A stretch of 64,000 nt of DNA. It comes from Arthrobacter sp. M2012083 (lineage in GTDB: Bacteria; Actinomycetota; Actinomycetes; Actinomycetales; Micrococcaceae). The notes beneath the pieces were generated by a model. That model had not been told where the DNA came from. It did no database searches and worked only from the letters and a program-made list of their open reading frames with translations. This document shows, piece by piece, positions 25,964-35,426 of this stretch. Positions within the stretch are counted from its first letter, which is position 1. Each line of letters begins with the position of its first letter. Where the stretch lies: contig NZ_AKKK01000011.1 in the NCBI RefSeq assembly GCF_000281065.1, positions 1-64,000 on the forward strand, written 5' to 3'. The translations under genes were made by a program, and so were the position numbers.

Positions 25964-25971
25964 GTCCGGAC
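25964..25971. promoter_or_regulatory. GTCCGGAC site upstream of GntR/UTRA gene
   Basis: The palindromic GT-N4-AC site lies 53 bp before the regulator start, in the longer CGTCCGGACATA shared with 18863-18874. This is consistent with autoregulation and common control of the 18-26 kb genes. Confidence 0.45.
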
Positions 25972-26023
25972 ATATGTGCTAGGTTGGTCCCAGCGTGACA
26001 GTACACGGGCCTGAGGAGGTGGA

Positions 26024-26785
26024 ATGCGGTTAGAAGCGGATACGCAACGCGTTGTTCCGGCTTACCGTCTTCTTGCAGCCCGGATACGGGCCGACATCGT
26101 TGCAGGCGTGTATTCGGAAGGCCGGAAACTGCCTACCGAAAGTGAACTGCAGGCTGCCCACAAGGTAAGCCGGCACACAGTCCGGGAAGCCTTGCAGATC
26201 TTGCTGACCGAGGGCTTGATATACCGGGTTCAGGGAAGCGGCACATACGTCAATGGTCGCCAAGATCCACAGGGTCGTTATGTCCGGTCCATTGGCTCTT
26301 TGGACGAAATCATCGTCTGGCCCGACACGACGACGGAAGTTCTCGAACCCTTTTCAGTGGTGGTGGAGCCATCCATAGCTGCGCGCATGGGCCTCACGTA
26401 CATCGAAGTCAGCCGGGCCACAGTTCGCCGGTCCTATAACGGGGTTCCTTTCGTGCTCACCCGACACTATGTCGACCCTACCCTCGGCGCGAAGCTCGCA
26501 GCATTGGGAGACGAGTCCCCAGGTGAAGGCACGGTGATTGGAACCGCCGAACACTTCTTGGACAAGCCTATTGCCGGAGCCCGTCAGGAAATTACTGCCA
26601 TGAACGCACCGGAGCACGAAGCGGAGCTGATCGGCTGCGAAGCAGGGGATGCCATCCTGCTCATTGAACGTCTCTACTACGATGCGGACGGAAAGTTCAT
26701 CGAATTCACGTCCTCGCATTTCAACCCGCGCCGCTACGCCTATCGAATGGAACTACGCAGAAGCTCCAGCAGCCCCCGACGTTAG
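26024..26785 (+). CDS. GntR/HutC-family regulator with UTRA domain
   Basis: A 253-residue regulator. The winged helix covers about residues 10-80 (GRKLPTESELQAAHKVSRHTVREALQILLTEGLIYRVQGSGTYV). The UTRA ligand domain follows, with SIAARMGLTYIEVSRATVRRSYNGVPFVLTRHYVDP and IEFTSSHFNPRRYAYRMEL. GAGGAGGTGGA precedes ATG 26024. UTRA regulators bind small acids, amino acids or sugars. GT-N4-AC sites before this gene and in the 18.6-18.9 kb divergent region make it the likely controller of the whole catabolic island. Confidence 0.9.
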   Translation: MRLEADTQRVVPAYRLLAARIRADIVAGVYSEGRKLPTESELQAAHKVSRHTVREALQILLTEGLIYRVQGSGTYVNGRQDPQGRYVRSIGSLDEIIVWPDTTTEVLEPFSVVVEPSIAARMGLTYIEVSRATVRRSYNGVPFVLTRHYVDPTLGAKLAALGDESPGEGTVIGTAEHFLDKPIAGARQEITAMNAPEHEAELIGCEAGDAILLIERLYYDADGKFIEFTSSHFNPRRYAYRMELRRSSSSPRR

Positions 26786-26896
26786 GGGCACCTCCCTGTG
26801 CTCTATTCCGCGTGAGTTGGACTGCCGAGAAGAAACAGGGAGGGCGGGGACCTGTCACGCCGACGCTCCACTCGACCTTTCCCACAAGGAGCTTGT

Positions 26897-27391
26897 ATGT
26901 TCGCCCAGCACCCCAACATTCACAACTACCAGGCCGACTCTTCCCGGTATGAACGTGGAATGCAGGCCTTGAAGACGTTGAGTCCCGCCACGGGACCCAA
27001 GGTTGTGACGTCACTGGCAGGCGTAGCCCCCGCCCTAGCCGAGCACATGGTTGCTTTTGGTTACGGCGACGTATACGCCGGCACCGCCCTCTCGCCGTCT
27101 CAAAGGCAACTTGTCACGCTGGGCATCCTCACGGCGCTGGGCGGATGTGAGGCTCAACTGGACTTCCATCTCAACGCCTCTCTGAATGTGGGCCTCTCCC
27201 CCGCTGAAATCATTGAAGCCCTGACCCAATCCGCCGTCTACTGCGGCTTTCCTCGAGCCCTGAACGCAGTATTCGTCGCCAAGAGAGTTTTCACTGAAAG
27301 AGGCCTGCTCCCAGCCAACAGCAGCAACGGGTTTAAGGCCGAGGAACCCACGCAGGAGCCAGAGCCAGGCAAAGATGGCGGACCAAAATAG
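26897..27391 (+). CDS. Carboxymuconolactone decarboxylase family protein
   Basis: A 164-residue all-helical CMD/AhpD-like protein. The core is LSPSQRQLVTLGILTALGGCEAQLDFHLNASLNVGLSPAEIIEALTQSAVYCGFPRALNAV, laid out like gamma-carboxymuconolactone decarboxylase rather than the AhpD CxxC peroxidase, since only a single Cys lies near the helix. It could be a decarboxylase or an antioxidant protein. It follows the GntR gene by about 110 bp and probably belongs to the same island. The last 25 residues are charged and low-complexity. Confidence 0.85.
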   Translation: MFAQHPNIHNYQADSSRYERGMQALKTLSPATGPKVVTSLAGVAPALAEHMVAFGYGDVYAGTALSPSQRQLVTLGILTALGGCEAQLDFHLNASLNVGLSPAEIIEALTQSAVYCGFPRALNAVFVAKRVFTERGLLPANSSNGFKAEEPTQEPEPGKDGGPK

Positions 27392-27641
27392 CTCCGCACG
27401 TCACCCTGCCCGGTTGGCCCATTACACGAGGACTGTAAGCACCGGCCCAATCGGGTCTGCAGCTGTCTCCGTCCGGGGGGTAACCCAAACCAGTTGACTC
27501 TAAGTGCCAGCTAGCCTCCACATTCTGACGTTCACTGGCATGGCCCTAGAGACCGGCGTACCTTGATACCAGACCTACGGGGACGCCTTGTAACAACTTG
27601 TAGCCCTACGCTCACTGGTAGTCGTTATGGAGGGATCAGGG

Positions 27642-29798
27642 ATGGCTGGATGGAACAATGACACAGCCGCCGGGCCCGTGGGCGCTGGGTCTGTGACCCT
27701 GGTGGAGGGAACGTCGTTCTGCATTTCCTCGCCCAATGGCGACATCCGTGAAGGAACTCCTCAGGGAATCTTCCTTCACGACACCCGAATGGTGTCCAGC
27801 TGGAGCCTCACCATTGACGGCCAATCACTGGAGGCCCTGGCTTCCGAAATGCAGGAGCCGTATAGGGCGCTCTTTGTCGGACGGGTCAACCGAGCCGACG
27901 GATACGCGGACAGCCCCTTGATTGTGGAACGACTACGAGAAGTAGACGCTGGAGTAACAGAACGACTCACGGTGTGGAACTACTCCCTCAAGCCAGCAAC
28001 TTGCGAGGTTTCGTTAAGCGTTGCCTGCGATTTTGCCGATCTCTTCGAGGTGAAGGAGGCCCGGACTCCTCGAACCTGGGAGGAGACCCGTCAACCTGAA
28101 CAAGAAGCGCTGATTATCCGAGCTACATGGCGGGACGCGCGGAAGGGTGTGGTCATCCAGGCCCCGGACGCGACGATCGACCATGAAGGCATGTCATTTC
28201 GAATTCACATCGCACCCCAAGCCTCTTGGACCACGGCCGTCAGGATCGTTCAGCTCCTTGGCACGGCCTCGCCCGATCCTGTTGCGAACCCCACAGACAA
28301 CCGCGAGCCTTCGCCAAGCGACCGCCGCCGACAGGAATGGGTAGCGAAGATTCCCCTCCTACAGATAGGCAACCGCTCCATAGAACGAACCATCCGACAC
28401 AGTTACGACGACCTTGGAGCTCTCCGCATAGAGGACCCCAATCATCAAAACCGTGTTGTAGTGGCGGCCGGCGCACCATGGTTCATGACACTGTTCGGCA
28501 GAGATTCACTCTGGGCCTCCCTGATGGCGCTCCCTGTAGATCCCTCTTTAGCTTTGGGGACGTTGCAAACCTTGGCTGACCGGCAAGGCCACCAAGTGGA
28601 TCCGATAACTGAAGAAGAACCTGGCAAGATTCTCCACGAAATTAGACTGGACATCTCGAGCGGGCTTTCCCTCGGCGGCAAATCCACTTACTACGGAAGC
28701 GTCGATGCCACACCGCTTTTTGTCATGCTTTTGGGTTCAGTCAGTCGCTGGGGATTCGCTTCAGAAACAATCTCCGCCCTCCTGCCACATGCCGACCGCG
28801 CACTGGAATGGATACGCCGATACGGAGATAGGGACGGGGACGGGTTCGTCGAGTATGAACGGCTGACCGACCAAGGACTGATCAATCAGGGCTGGAAAGA
28901 CTCCTGGGATGGGGTCAACTTTGCCGACGGGACGCTGGCTGAACCGCCGATCGCCCTCTGCGAAGTCCAAGCCTACGTCTACACCGCATACCTTGCACGT
29001 GCTTGGATGGCCTACGACGCTGGTGACGTGAAGTTAGGAGATGACCTCGCCGCCCGTGCGGCTGAACTCAAGAAGCGTTTCAACGAAAAATTTTGGATAC
29101 CCGAGCGGGGTTACTACGCCATCGCCCTTGACGGCAAGAAGCGACAGGTGGACGCTTGCGCATCCAACATGGGCCAATGTCTATGGCTTGGCCTCGTGGA
29201 CGAAGACAAAGCACCGCTTGTCGTGGAGCGGCTAATGTCTAAAGAAATGTTCAGCGGCTGGGGGATCCGGACTCTCGCAAGCAATATGGGCGCCTATAAC
29301 CCCGCAAGCTACCACAATGGCTCGGTTTGGCCCCACGATAACGCCATCATCGTCGCGGGGTTGGTGCGCTACGGATTTGTAGCCGAAGCCCAACGAGTCG
29401 CCATTGCCCTGCTCGACGCTGCCGAAAATTGGGACGGGCGACTTCCGGAGCTTTTTTGTGGGTTCGACCGGACGCGTTTCAAGGAACCAATCCCCTACCC
29501 CACCGCCTGCTCACCGCAGGCCTGGGCGGCCACTGCGCCAATCCTGCTCATTACAAGCCTGATGCAGTACGACACCCACGTTTCTCAGGGTGGCCTCTGG
29601 ATGGATCCCGTGCTCCCCGAATCCTTTGGAGATCTTCACGTCAGTAATGCACCAATGAGTAACGGCCGACTCACTATCGACATTGTGAACGGAAGGCCAT
29701 CCATTCAAGGGCTACCCAAGGGGATGACGTTCCACCGCGGCCACCGCCCTTGGCTAACTGAACTGGTGCAGCAAGCTAAGCGAACCTCAACCGCTTAA
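27642..29798 (+). CDS. Glycogen-debranching-like protein (amylo-alpha-1,6-glucosidase family)
   Basis: A 718-residue two-domain protein. An N-terminal GDE-N beta-domain (TLVEGTSFCISSPNGDI to about residue 220) precedes an (alpha/alpha)6 catalytic domain (APWFMTLFGRDSLW, DRDGDGFVEYERL, NQGWKDSWDGVNFADG, CSPQAWAATAP). Acidic residues of these motifs are probable catalysts. Members act on alpha-glucans or glucosides, but the actinobacterial group is uncharacterised. ATG 27642 follows GGAGGGATCAGGG. It is a paralogue of the protein at 50022-52157 (opposite strand); similar motifs are shared throughout. It appears monocistronic. Confidence 0.85.
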   Translation: MAGWNNDTAAGPVGAGSVTLVEGTSFCISSPNGDIREGTPQGIFLHDTRMVSSWSLTIDGQSLEALASEMQEPYRALFVGRVNRADGYADSPLIVERLREVDAGVTERLTVWNYSLKPATCEVSLSVACDFADLFEVKEARTPRTWEETRQPEQEALIIRATWRDARKGVVIQAPDATIDHEGMSFRIHIAPQASWTTAVRIVQLLGTASPDPVANPTDNREPSPSDRRRQEWVAKIPLLQIGNRSIERTIRHSYDDLGALRIEDPNHQNRVVVAAGAPWFMTLFGRDSLWASLMALPVDPSLALGTLQTLADRQGHQVDPITEEEPGKILHEIRLDISSGLSLGGKSTYYGSVDATPLFVMLLGSVSRWGFASETISALLPHADRALEWIRRYGDRDGDGFVEYERLTDQGLINQGWKDSWDGVNFADGTLAEPPIALCEVQAYVYTAYLARAWMAYDAGDVKLGDDLAARAAELKKRFNEKFWIPERGYYAIALDGKKRQVDACASNMGQCLWLGLVDEDKAPLVVERLMSKEMFSGWGIRTLASNMGAYNPASYHNGSVWPHDNAIIVAGLVRYGFVAEAQRVAIALLDAAENWDGRLPELFCGFDRTRFKEPIPYPTACSPQAWAATAPILLITSLMQYDTHVSQGGLWMDPVLPESFGDLHVSNAPMSNGRLTIDIVNGRPSIQGLPKGMTFHRGHRPWLTELVQQAKRTSTA

Positions 29799-30352
29799 GA
29801 CACAGGTCGGCCCCTTAGCATCCTGGCTGATCAGACTGAACCTCACTCCGATAAGGCCTCAAGCCCCCGGGCTTCAAGTCGGCGATGGTGCAGATCGGGT
29901 ATTAGGTCAGGCCGGGCTGACACGCACACACCCTAAATGCGTCCTGACTCCTTCGTCTCAGCAACGCCTCAGATCAGGTGTTCTTGCGAATCTCGAAGCG
30001 ACGCATTTTGTTGGGATTCCATAGTCCTTCGACCCGACGGTCTCTCACCCGAAAGGCTGATTCCTCCACGGCCCATCACGCTGTCCTTTGTTGCGATCGC
30101 TCAGTGTGGTAGTTGAAGAAGTCCGCCATGTTCTATACGACATACGAGGGCTTAGCGGCGTTTGGCATTTGTTGGGCCAATCCGGCTTTACCGTTTTGGA
30201 CAGAAGCAAGCGCTAAGTAATTTTGCACGGGACTTTGCCTTTACGCACCCTGGCGCCTCCACCCCCATCACAAAAGGTAACCTCCCGCCGTCGTGGTCGG
30301 TACCGGCCCTTATTCTGGGCAGTAGCCGCCCCGCCAAACGCGAAGGAATGCC
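29799..30352. other. 554-bp region without recognised gene
   Basis: I found no coding frame with a good start and ribosome site, no tRNA cloverleaf and no strong terminator. Several stretches are less G/C-rich than the neighbours. It holds the promoter of the LLM gene, but no convincing -35/-10 pair can be assigned by eye. Confidence 0.4.
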
Positions 30353-31384
30353 ATGCCCAGCCCCGAACGCCCCCTCCGCAAGCTTGGATTTCTGACTATT
30401 GGCCTCTTCGACCCAGCCGACCCTGCGGCTGGCCACCGGTCGACATTGGAGATCATCGAACTCGGCGAGCAGTTGGGATTCGACAGCGCCTGGTTACGCC
30501 ACCGTCACTTGCAGTTCGGCATCTCCTCCCCTGTCGCGGTGATGGCTGCCGCAAGCCAGCGCACGTCCAGGATTGAGCTCGGCACCGCCGTGACTCCGCT
30601 GGGTTGGGAAAACCCCCTGCGGCTGGCAGAGGACCTGGCCACGGTGGATCTGCTCGCCGGGGGACGGATCAATCCCGGCCTGAGCGTGGGTGAACCGATG
30701 CATTACGACACCGTGAAGCACCATCTATACGCCGATTCCTGGGACGTCGAAGACTTCAGCTATGACCGCGTAGACCGGTTCGCCCGCCTGGTCGCGGGCG
30801 AAAAAGTGAGGGACTTCTCCGGCAAGCAAGGCGTTGTGGAGGAATTCTCCAACCGGGTGGAGCCGCACTCCCCGGGACTGCGCAGCCGTCTTTGGTACGG
30901 GGCAGGCAGTATGAAGTCTGCCGTTTGGGCCGGTGAAAACGGCTTCAACCTGTTGTCCAGCAGTGTGATTTTTCCCGACAAGGATCAAGAACCGGACTTT
31001 GCAAAGGTCCAGCAATCGCAGATTCGGGCGTACCGCGACGCCGCCCACGCGTCCGGAAACACGGCCCGGGCTTCGCAAGGCTTAGTGGTCATCCCCACTG
31101 ATTCCGCTTCCAGCGCCCAGCGCGAGAAGTACCAGCGGTACGTCGATGAACGGACTCCCCGCACGAGGGCTCCGCAGGGGCCGAAGGGCATGCTGTTCGC
31201 CCGGGATCTGATCGGCACCAGCGATGAAATTGCCCGGCAACTTTACGCCCATGCGGGTTTCCAGGAAGTGGACGAGGTGGCGTTCGCACTGCCCTTCAGC
31301 TTCGACCACGAGGACTACGTGCAGATCCTCACCGACATTGCGACAAAATTGGGCCCAGCCTTGGGGTGGAAACCGGTCGCATAG
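30353..31384 (+). CDS. LLM class flavin-dependent oxidoreductase
   Basis: A 343-residue luciferase-like TIM-barrel monooxygenase using reduced FMN or F420: FLTIGLFDPADPAAGHRSTLEIIELGEQLGFDSAWLRHRH, RIELGTAVTPLGWENPLRLAEDLATVDLLAGGRINPGLSVG, and LIGTSDEIARQLYAHAGFQEVDEVAFALPF near the end. AAGGAATGCC precedes the start. It is likely a cytoplasmic enzyme oxidising small organic or sulfur compounds. It is convergent with the response regulator, 19 bp away, and not in an obvious operon. Confidence 0.88.
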   Translation: MPSPERPLRKLGFLTIGLFDPADPAAGHRSTLEIIELGEQLGFDSAWLRHRHLQFGISSPVAVMAAASQRTSRIELGTAVTPLGWENPLRLAEDLATVDLLAGGRINPGLSVGEPMHYDTVKHHLYADSWDVEDFSYDRVDRFARLVAGEKVRDFSGKQGVVEEFSNRVEPHSPGLRSRLWYGAGSMKSAVWAGENGFNLLSSSVIFPDKDQEPDFAKVQQSQIRAYRDAAHASGNTARASQGLVVIPTDSASSAQREKYQRYVDERTPRTRAPQGPKGMLFARDLIGTSDEIARQLYAHAGFQEVDEVAFALPFSFDHEDYVQILTDIATKLGPALGWKPVA

Positions 31385-31403
31385 AGCGTAGCGCCGCCGA
31401 GGC

Positions 31404-32072
31404 TCACCGCCCCTTCAGCAGGTATCGCCGTTCAGGGCGTCCGACGCCGTACTTCAGTCTGACCTCCAGCGCCCCCTCGTCGTGGAGGTACTCCAGGTAA
31501 CGCCGGGCACTCACCCGGGAGGTCCCGAGTTGCTCGGCAAGCTCGGCGGCAGAGAGGTCACCCGGCGCTGTTTTCAGCGCTGATTCAACAAGTTCGAGCG
31601 TCTCCACGCTGCAACCTTTGGGCAGCGTCCGCTCGGAAACGCCCAGTCCGAAGACGCGGTTCACGTCGGACTGCTCGGCCTCCACCTTGGAGGCGTCCAG
31701 GCCCTGGTAGGCACTGAGGTAGTGCTCCAAACGTTCCTGCAGATCAGCCTGGGAGAACGGCTTGATCAGGTAGTGCACAATCCCGCCGCGCAGCGCCTTC
31801 CGGACGGTTTCCACCTCGCGGGCAGCACTGATCACCAGTACATCGAGGTCCGGTGCAACATCGCGCAGCTGGTGCATGAGTTCCAGTCCGTTGATGTCCG
31901 GGAGATGGATGTCCAGCAACACAAGGTCGGGCTGGAGCCTTTCCGTTTCCACCAGGGCCTGAGCACCCGTATGCGCCACGCCCACCACCCCGAAGCCCGG
32001 TGTCCTTTGGATGAACCCGGCGTGGACCTTGGCCACCATGAAGTCATCGTCAACAATCAGTACTTGGATCAT
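31404..32072 (-). CDS. Response regulator, CitB/DctR type
   Basis: A 222-residue response regulator. The receiver domain covers about 1-120, with acidic pocket VDDD, phospho-acceptor Asp in VLLDIHLPD, and LIKPFSQ with its Lys. The C-terminal HTH (LSAAELAEQLGTSRVSARRYLEYL) is of the CitB/DpiA/MalR type. It overlaps the kinase stop by four bases (ATGA). The pair should activate the tricarboxylate transporter on the other side, in response to an external di- or tricarboxylate. Confidence 0.92.
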   Translation of the reverse strand: MIQVLIVDDDFMVAKVHAGFIQRTPGFGVVGVAHTGAQALVETERLQPDLVLLDIHLPDINGLELMHQLRDVAPDLDVLVISAAREVETVRKALRGGIVHYLIKPFSQADLQERLEHYLSAYQGLDASKVEAEQSDVNRVFGLGVSERTLPKGCSVETLELVESALKTAPGDLSAAELAEQLGTSRVSARRYLEYLHDEGALEVRLKYGVGRPERRYLLKGR

Positions 32073-33673
32073 GGCTGGGAGGCCCCTTTCGTGAATCGAG
32101 CGGTGAAGACGGCTCCGTCGTCGTTGGCCACCGTCAGGTCACCTCCGGAGCGCCGGCAGATCACCCGTGACAACGCCAGCCCAAAGCCCCGCGCATCGCC
32201 CGGTCCAGGCTCTTTCGTGGAGAAGCCTTGCCGGAAAATCTCCTCCGCGGAACCGGAAGGAACGCCGGGACCGTTGTCCCGGACGGTGACTGTGACGTTC
32301 TCACCCGAGTTAACCACCAACACTTGGACCGAGGCCCCGGGAAGTCCGGTGACGGCGTCGAACGCGTTATCCACCAGGTTCCCCACCACGGTGGTGAGGT
32401 CGCGTGACAGTTCCTCGTTGACGCGCGGCAGTGCGGACTTCGGGTCCAGCTTCAGCTCCACTCCGCGCTCCGTTGCCAGGCTGTCCTTCGCGATCAGCAG
32501 GGCTGCGAGCGCGGGGTCCTCGATACGGCTGGTGACGTCGTCGTTGAGCCGTGTCCGGTCTACGGTGGCGCCATTGACGAATTGCACCACGGAATCGTAT
32601 TCGCCTATCTGGATCAGGCCGGAGATGACGTGGAGTTGGTTGGCGAACTCGTGGGCCTGGGCCCTCAAAGTGTCAGTCACGGTCTTGGTGGCGCCGAGTT
32701 CACTCTCCAGGGAGGACAGCTCGGTCCGGTCCCTCAACGTGGTGACGGAACCGATGTCGCGTCCATGGGAACGCAGGGCAACGCGGTTCATGACCACCAG
32801 CCGCTCCCCCACGAGGACCAATTGATCCGCGTCTGACTGTTCGCGGGTGAGGACTATCTTCAGCGCAGGGTCGACGTGGAGGGAGCGCAACTTCTTTCCC
32901 ACACAATCCGGTGGCAGGCCCAGGAGCTGCCTGGCGCTTTCATTGGCCACCGTGATGCGCTCATGGGGATCCAAAGCGACCACGCCTTCCTTGAGGCCCT
33001 GCAGCATCGCTTCACGGTTCTCCACGAGACCGGTGATCTCCCTCGGTTCCATGCCAAGGGTTTGCCGCTTGACGCGGCGGGACAACAGGAGGGATCCGGC
33101 GACGCCCAGGACGCTGGCGACACCCAGATAGGTGAGCAGGTTGGGAACGGCGTCGCCTAGTCGCTCAATGGTGGATGGGTAGTTCCTGCTGATGGATGCA
33201 ACGCCAATGACTTTTCCGGAATCGTCCAGGACTGGGACGTGGGCGGACAGCACGGCACCGCTGCTGCCTGGCAGCACACCTGTCCAGGCGCGCCCTTCCA
33301 TCACTTGGCTCTCACCCAGCGGCAGGGGTTGGCCCAACAGGCTGGGATCCGATGAAGCAACCACGGTGCCGTCAAGTTTGGCGAGTGCCACATGTGATGA
33401 TCCCGAAACGGTGCGCACGGATTCGGCCACGGCCGGGAGGGCTGAACCGACGCGCGGTTCGGCCTCCGGCAGCAACGCGCGGACAGTAGGGTTGCTGCCC
33501 AAGGCTTCTGCAGCCAGCAGCGCACGGCGTCCTTCAGTCCGCTCGAAGGTGGCGGCGGATTGGGCCAAGGAAATGGCAACAACGGCAACAAGAACTGCGA
33601 GGACGATCAGTAACTGCAGCACAAGGTACTGCCCTGCCAAGGACATGCCTCTTCGTCGAGTCAGTCGAGTCAC
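32069..33673 (-). CDS. Sensor histidine kinase, CitA/DcuS type
   Basis: A 534-residue membrane kinase. TM1 (about 12-38) and TM2 (about 180-200) enclose a periplasmic-side CACHE/PAS sensor with VSGSSHVALAKLDGTVVASSDPS. A cytoplasmic PAS (LKEGVVALDPHERITVANESARQLLG) follows, then the phosphoacceptor His in AQAHEFANQLHVISGLIQ (SpoOB type), and the ATPase motifs NLVDNAFDAV, DNGPGVP and GFGLALS. GTG 33673 has AAAGGAA at good spacing. The architecture is that of citrate and C4-dicarboxylate sensors. Its 248-bp divergent gap with the transporter operon shows no operator I can name. Confidence 0.92.
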   Translation of the reverse strand: MTRLTRRRGMSLAGQYLVLQLLIVLAVLVAVVAISLAQSAATFERTEGRRALLAAEALGSNPTVRALLPEAEPRVGSALPAVAESVRTVSGSSHVALAKLDGTVVASSDPSLLGQPLPLGESQVMEGRAWTGVLPGSSGAVLSAHVPVLDDSGKVIGVASISRNYPSTIERLGDAVPNLLTYLGVASVLGVAGSLLLSRRVKRQTLGMEPREITGLVENREAMLQGLKEGVVALDPHERITVANESARQLLGLPPDCVGKKLRSLHVDPALKIVLTREQSDADQLVLVGERLVVMNRVALRSHGRDIGSVTTLRDRTELSSLESELGATKTVTDTLRAQAHEFANQLHVISGLIQIGEYDSVVQFVNGATVDRTRLNDDVTSRIEDPALAALLIAKDSLATERGVELKLDPKSALPRVNEELSRDLTTVVGNLVDNAFDAVTGLPGASVQVLVVNSGENVTVTVRDNGPGVPSGSAEEIFRQGFSTKEPGPGDARGFGLALSRVICRRSGGDLTVANDDGAVFTARFTKGASQP

Positions 33674-33921
33674 TGCTGGGTTCCTTTGGTGGTGCCGGTG
33701 ATCGGAGGGGCGGACAACAGCTTCCCCCGTGGCGTATCGGAACTATACCCCAGCGGCACGAAAGACCAGCTCAGCCCGCGGAAACCCATGAACGCAATGA
33801 ACTTAAAGATCACTGCGAACACAAGAGTGATCCCTGTCACCTACGCGCCTAGCATCAAATCAACGGGGCACAACGCTGATCGCCCTACCACCGAATTTTC
33901 GATGATGAGAAGAGGAACACC

Positions 33922-34926
33922 ATGCGCCAGATCCGCGCATTGCGAGTCGCCGCCGTCGCTGCCGGCATCGCCCTGATGGCCACCGGCTGCGGTGCCACAG
34001 GTAAGTCCACCGGTTCTGACAGCACCGGTGCAGCAGGACCTATCACCGGACTCCAGATCATGGTTCCCAACACTCCCGGAGGTGGCTACGACACCACCGC
34101 CCGGGCTGCCGCCAAGGTACTGGACGACGAGAAGATCTCCACCAACACCGAGGTGTTCAACCTTGCCGGCGCCGGCGGCACGGTGGGCCTTGCCCGCATC
34201 GTCAATGAAAAGGGCAACGGCGACCTCACCATGCTCATGGGCCTGGGCGTTGTTGGAGCCAGCTACACCAACAAGTCCGAGTCGAAGCTGACGGAGACCA
34301 CCCCGCTGGCGAAACTCATCGAGGAACCCGGCGCCATCATGGTCAGCAAGGACTCCCCTTACAAGACCATCGATGACCTGGTGACGGCGTGGAAGGCCAA
34401 CCCCGGCTCCATCGCAGTTGGCGGCGGTTCCTCGCCCGGCGGTCCGGACCACCTCCTGCCCATGCAGTTGGCCGGCGCGGTTGGCATCGACGCCACCAAG
34501 GTCAACTTCGTCTCTTACGACGGCGGTGGCGACCTTCTGCCCGCCATCCTCGGTAACAAGCTGGGCTTCGCCGCTTCCGGCGCCGGCGAGTACCTGCAGC
34601 AGATCAAGTCCGGTGAGATCCGGGTCCTGGCCACCAGTGGCGAGAACCGCTTGGAAGGTGTGGACGCTCCCACGCTGAAGGAATCCAACATTGACCTCGT
34701 CTTCACCAACTGGCGCGGCATTGTGGCCCCTCCGGGCATCAGCGAGGACGACAAGAAGTCCCTGATTGGCGCCCTTGAGAAGATGCATGCTTCCGCAGGC
34801 TGGAAGGAAGCGCTCAAGACCCACAGCTGGACCGATGCCTTCGTTACCGGCGACGAATTCCAGACGTTCCTGACAGACCAGGACAAGAGGGTGGCGGACG
34901 TCCTGACCAAGCTCGGGTTGGCGTGA
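33922..34926 (+). CDS. tctC: Tripartite tricarboxylate transporter substrate-binding protein
   Basis: A 334-residue TctC/Bug-family lipoprotein. The signal peptide ends in a lipobox (ALMATGC, Cys23), which anchors it outside the membrane. The binding fold shows MVPNTPGGGYDTTARAAAKVL, NLAGAGGTVGLARI and NWRGIVAPPGISEDDKKSL. It captures di- or tricarboxylates for the TctAB permease encoded next. AAGAGGAACACC precedes the ATG. The start of TctB overlaps its stop by GTGA. The exact acid, for example citrate or tricarballylate, is not clear. Confidence 0.92.
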   Translation: MRQIRALRVAAVAAGIALMATGCGATGKSTGSDSTGAAGPITGLQIMVPNTPGGGYDTTARAAAKVLDDEKISTNTEVFNLAGAGGTVGLARIVNEKGNGDLTMLMGLGVVGASYTNKSESKLTETTPLAKLIEEPGAIMVSKDSPYKTIDDLVTAWKANPGSIAVGGGSSPGGPDHLLPMQLAGAVGIDATKVNFVSYDGGGDLLPAILGNKLGFAASGAGEYLQQIKSGEIRVLATSGENRLEGVDAPTLKESNIDLVFTNWRGIVAPPGISEDDKKSLIGALEKMHASAGWKEALKTHSWTDAFVTGDEFQTFLTDQDKRVADVLTKLGLA

Positions 34927-35426
34927 GCTCCTTAGCCTCAGGCCTGAAAGGCCGCGCCGAGCTGGGGGTAGCCCTCCTGCTCGGCGTGGTCGGCGTCCTG
35001 GTCTTCCTGGACGCAAACGGCCTGGTCACCCCGTACTCGCAGTCGGACCCGGTAGGCCCCAAGACCGTCCCGTTCATTGTGTCCGGTTTGCTGATCGTCT
35101 GCGCTGTTTTGCTCGCCATCAACGTCCTCCGCGGCGGCAAGGGTGAGGCCGAGGGCGGCGAAGACGTTGACCTGGCACATCCCGCCGATTGGAAGACTGT
35201 CCTTCCGCTGGCCGGAGCTTTCATCCTGAACATCCTGCTCATCGACTGGGCCGGCTGGGTCATTTCCGGAACGGTCCTCTTCTGGGGCAGCGTGCTGGCG
35301 CTCGGCAGTCGTCGCTACATTCGTGACGGGCTTATTTCCGTCGCACTGTCCTTGCTGACCTTCTACGGCTTCTACCTCGGCCTGGGCATCGCATTGCCGG
35401 CCGGGCTCCTGGAAGGAATCCTCTAA
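34923..35426 (+). CDS. tctB: Tripartite tricarboxylate transporter TctB family protein
   Basis: A 167-residue small membrane subunit with four hydrophobic segments (about 15-33, 52-68, 95-118 and 125-155). The GTG start overlaps the tctC stop (GTGA), and its TAA overlaps the tctA ATG by one base. Size, helix count and position are all as expected for TctB. Sequence conservation in this subunit is always low, so its place in the operon is the main evidence. It is needed with TctA for uptake. Confidence 0.9.
   Translation: MSSLASGLKGRAELGVALLLGVVGVLVFLDANGLVTPYSQSDPVGPKTVPFIVSGLLIVCAVLLAINVLRGGKGEAEGGEDVDLAHPADWKTVLPLAGAFILNILLIDWAGWVISGTVLFWGSVLALGSRRYIRDGLISVALSLLTFYGFYLGLGIALPAGLLEGIL

Noticed and set aside
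29799-30352. Possible tRNA, small RNA or attachment site in the 554-bp gap
   Set aside because: No cloverleaf, no CCA end, no direct repeats that would mark an attachment site, and no hairpin-T-run.
33841-35016. 391-codon antisense frame opposite tctC
   Set aside because: Shadow of a G/C-rich gene; the tctC reading has signal peptide, lipobox and family motifs.
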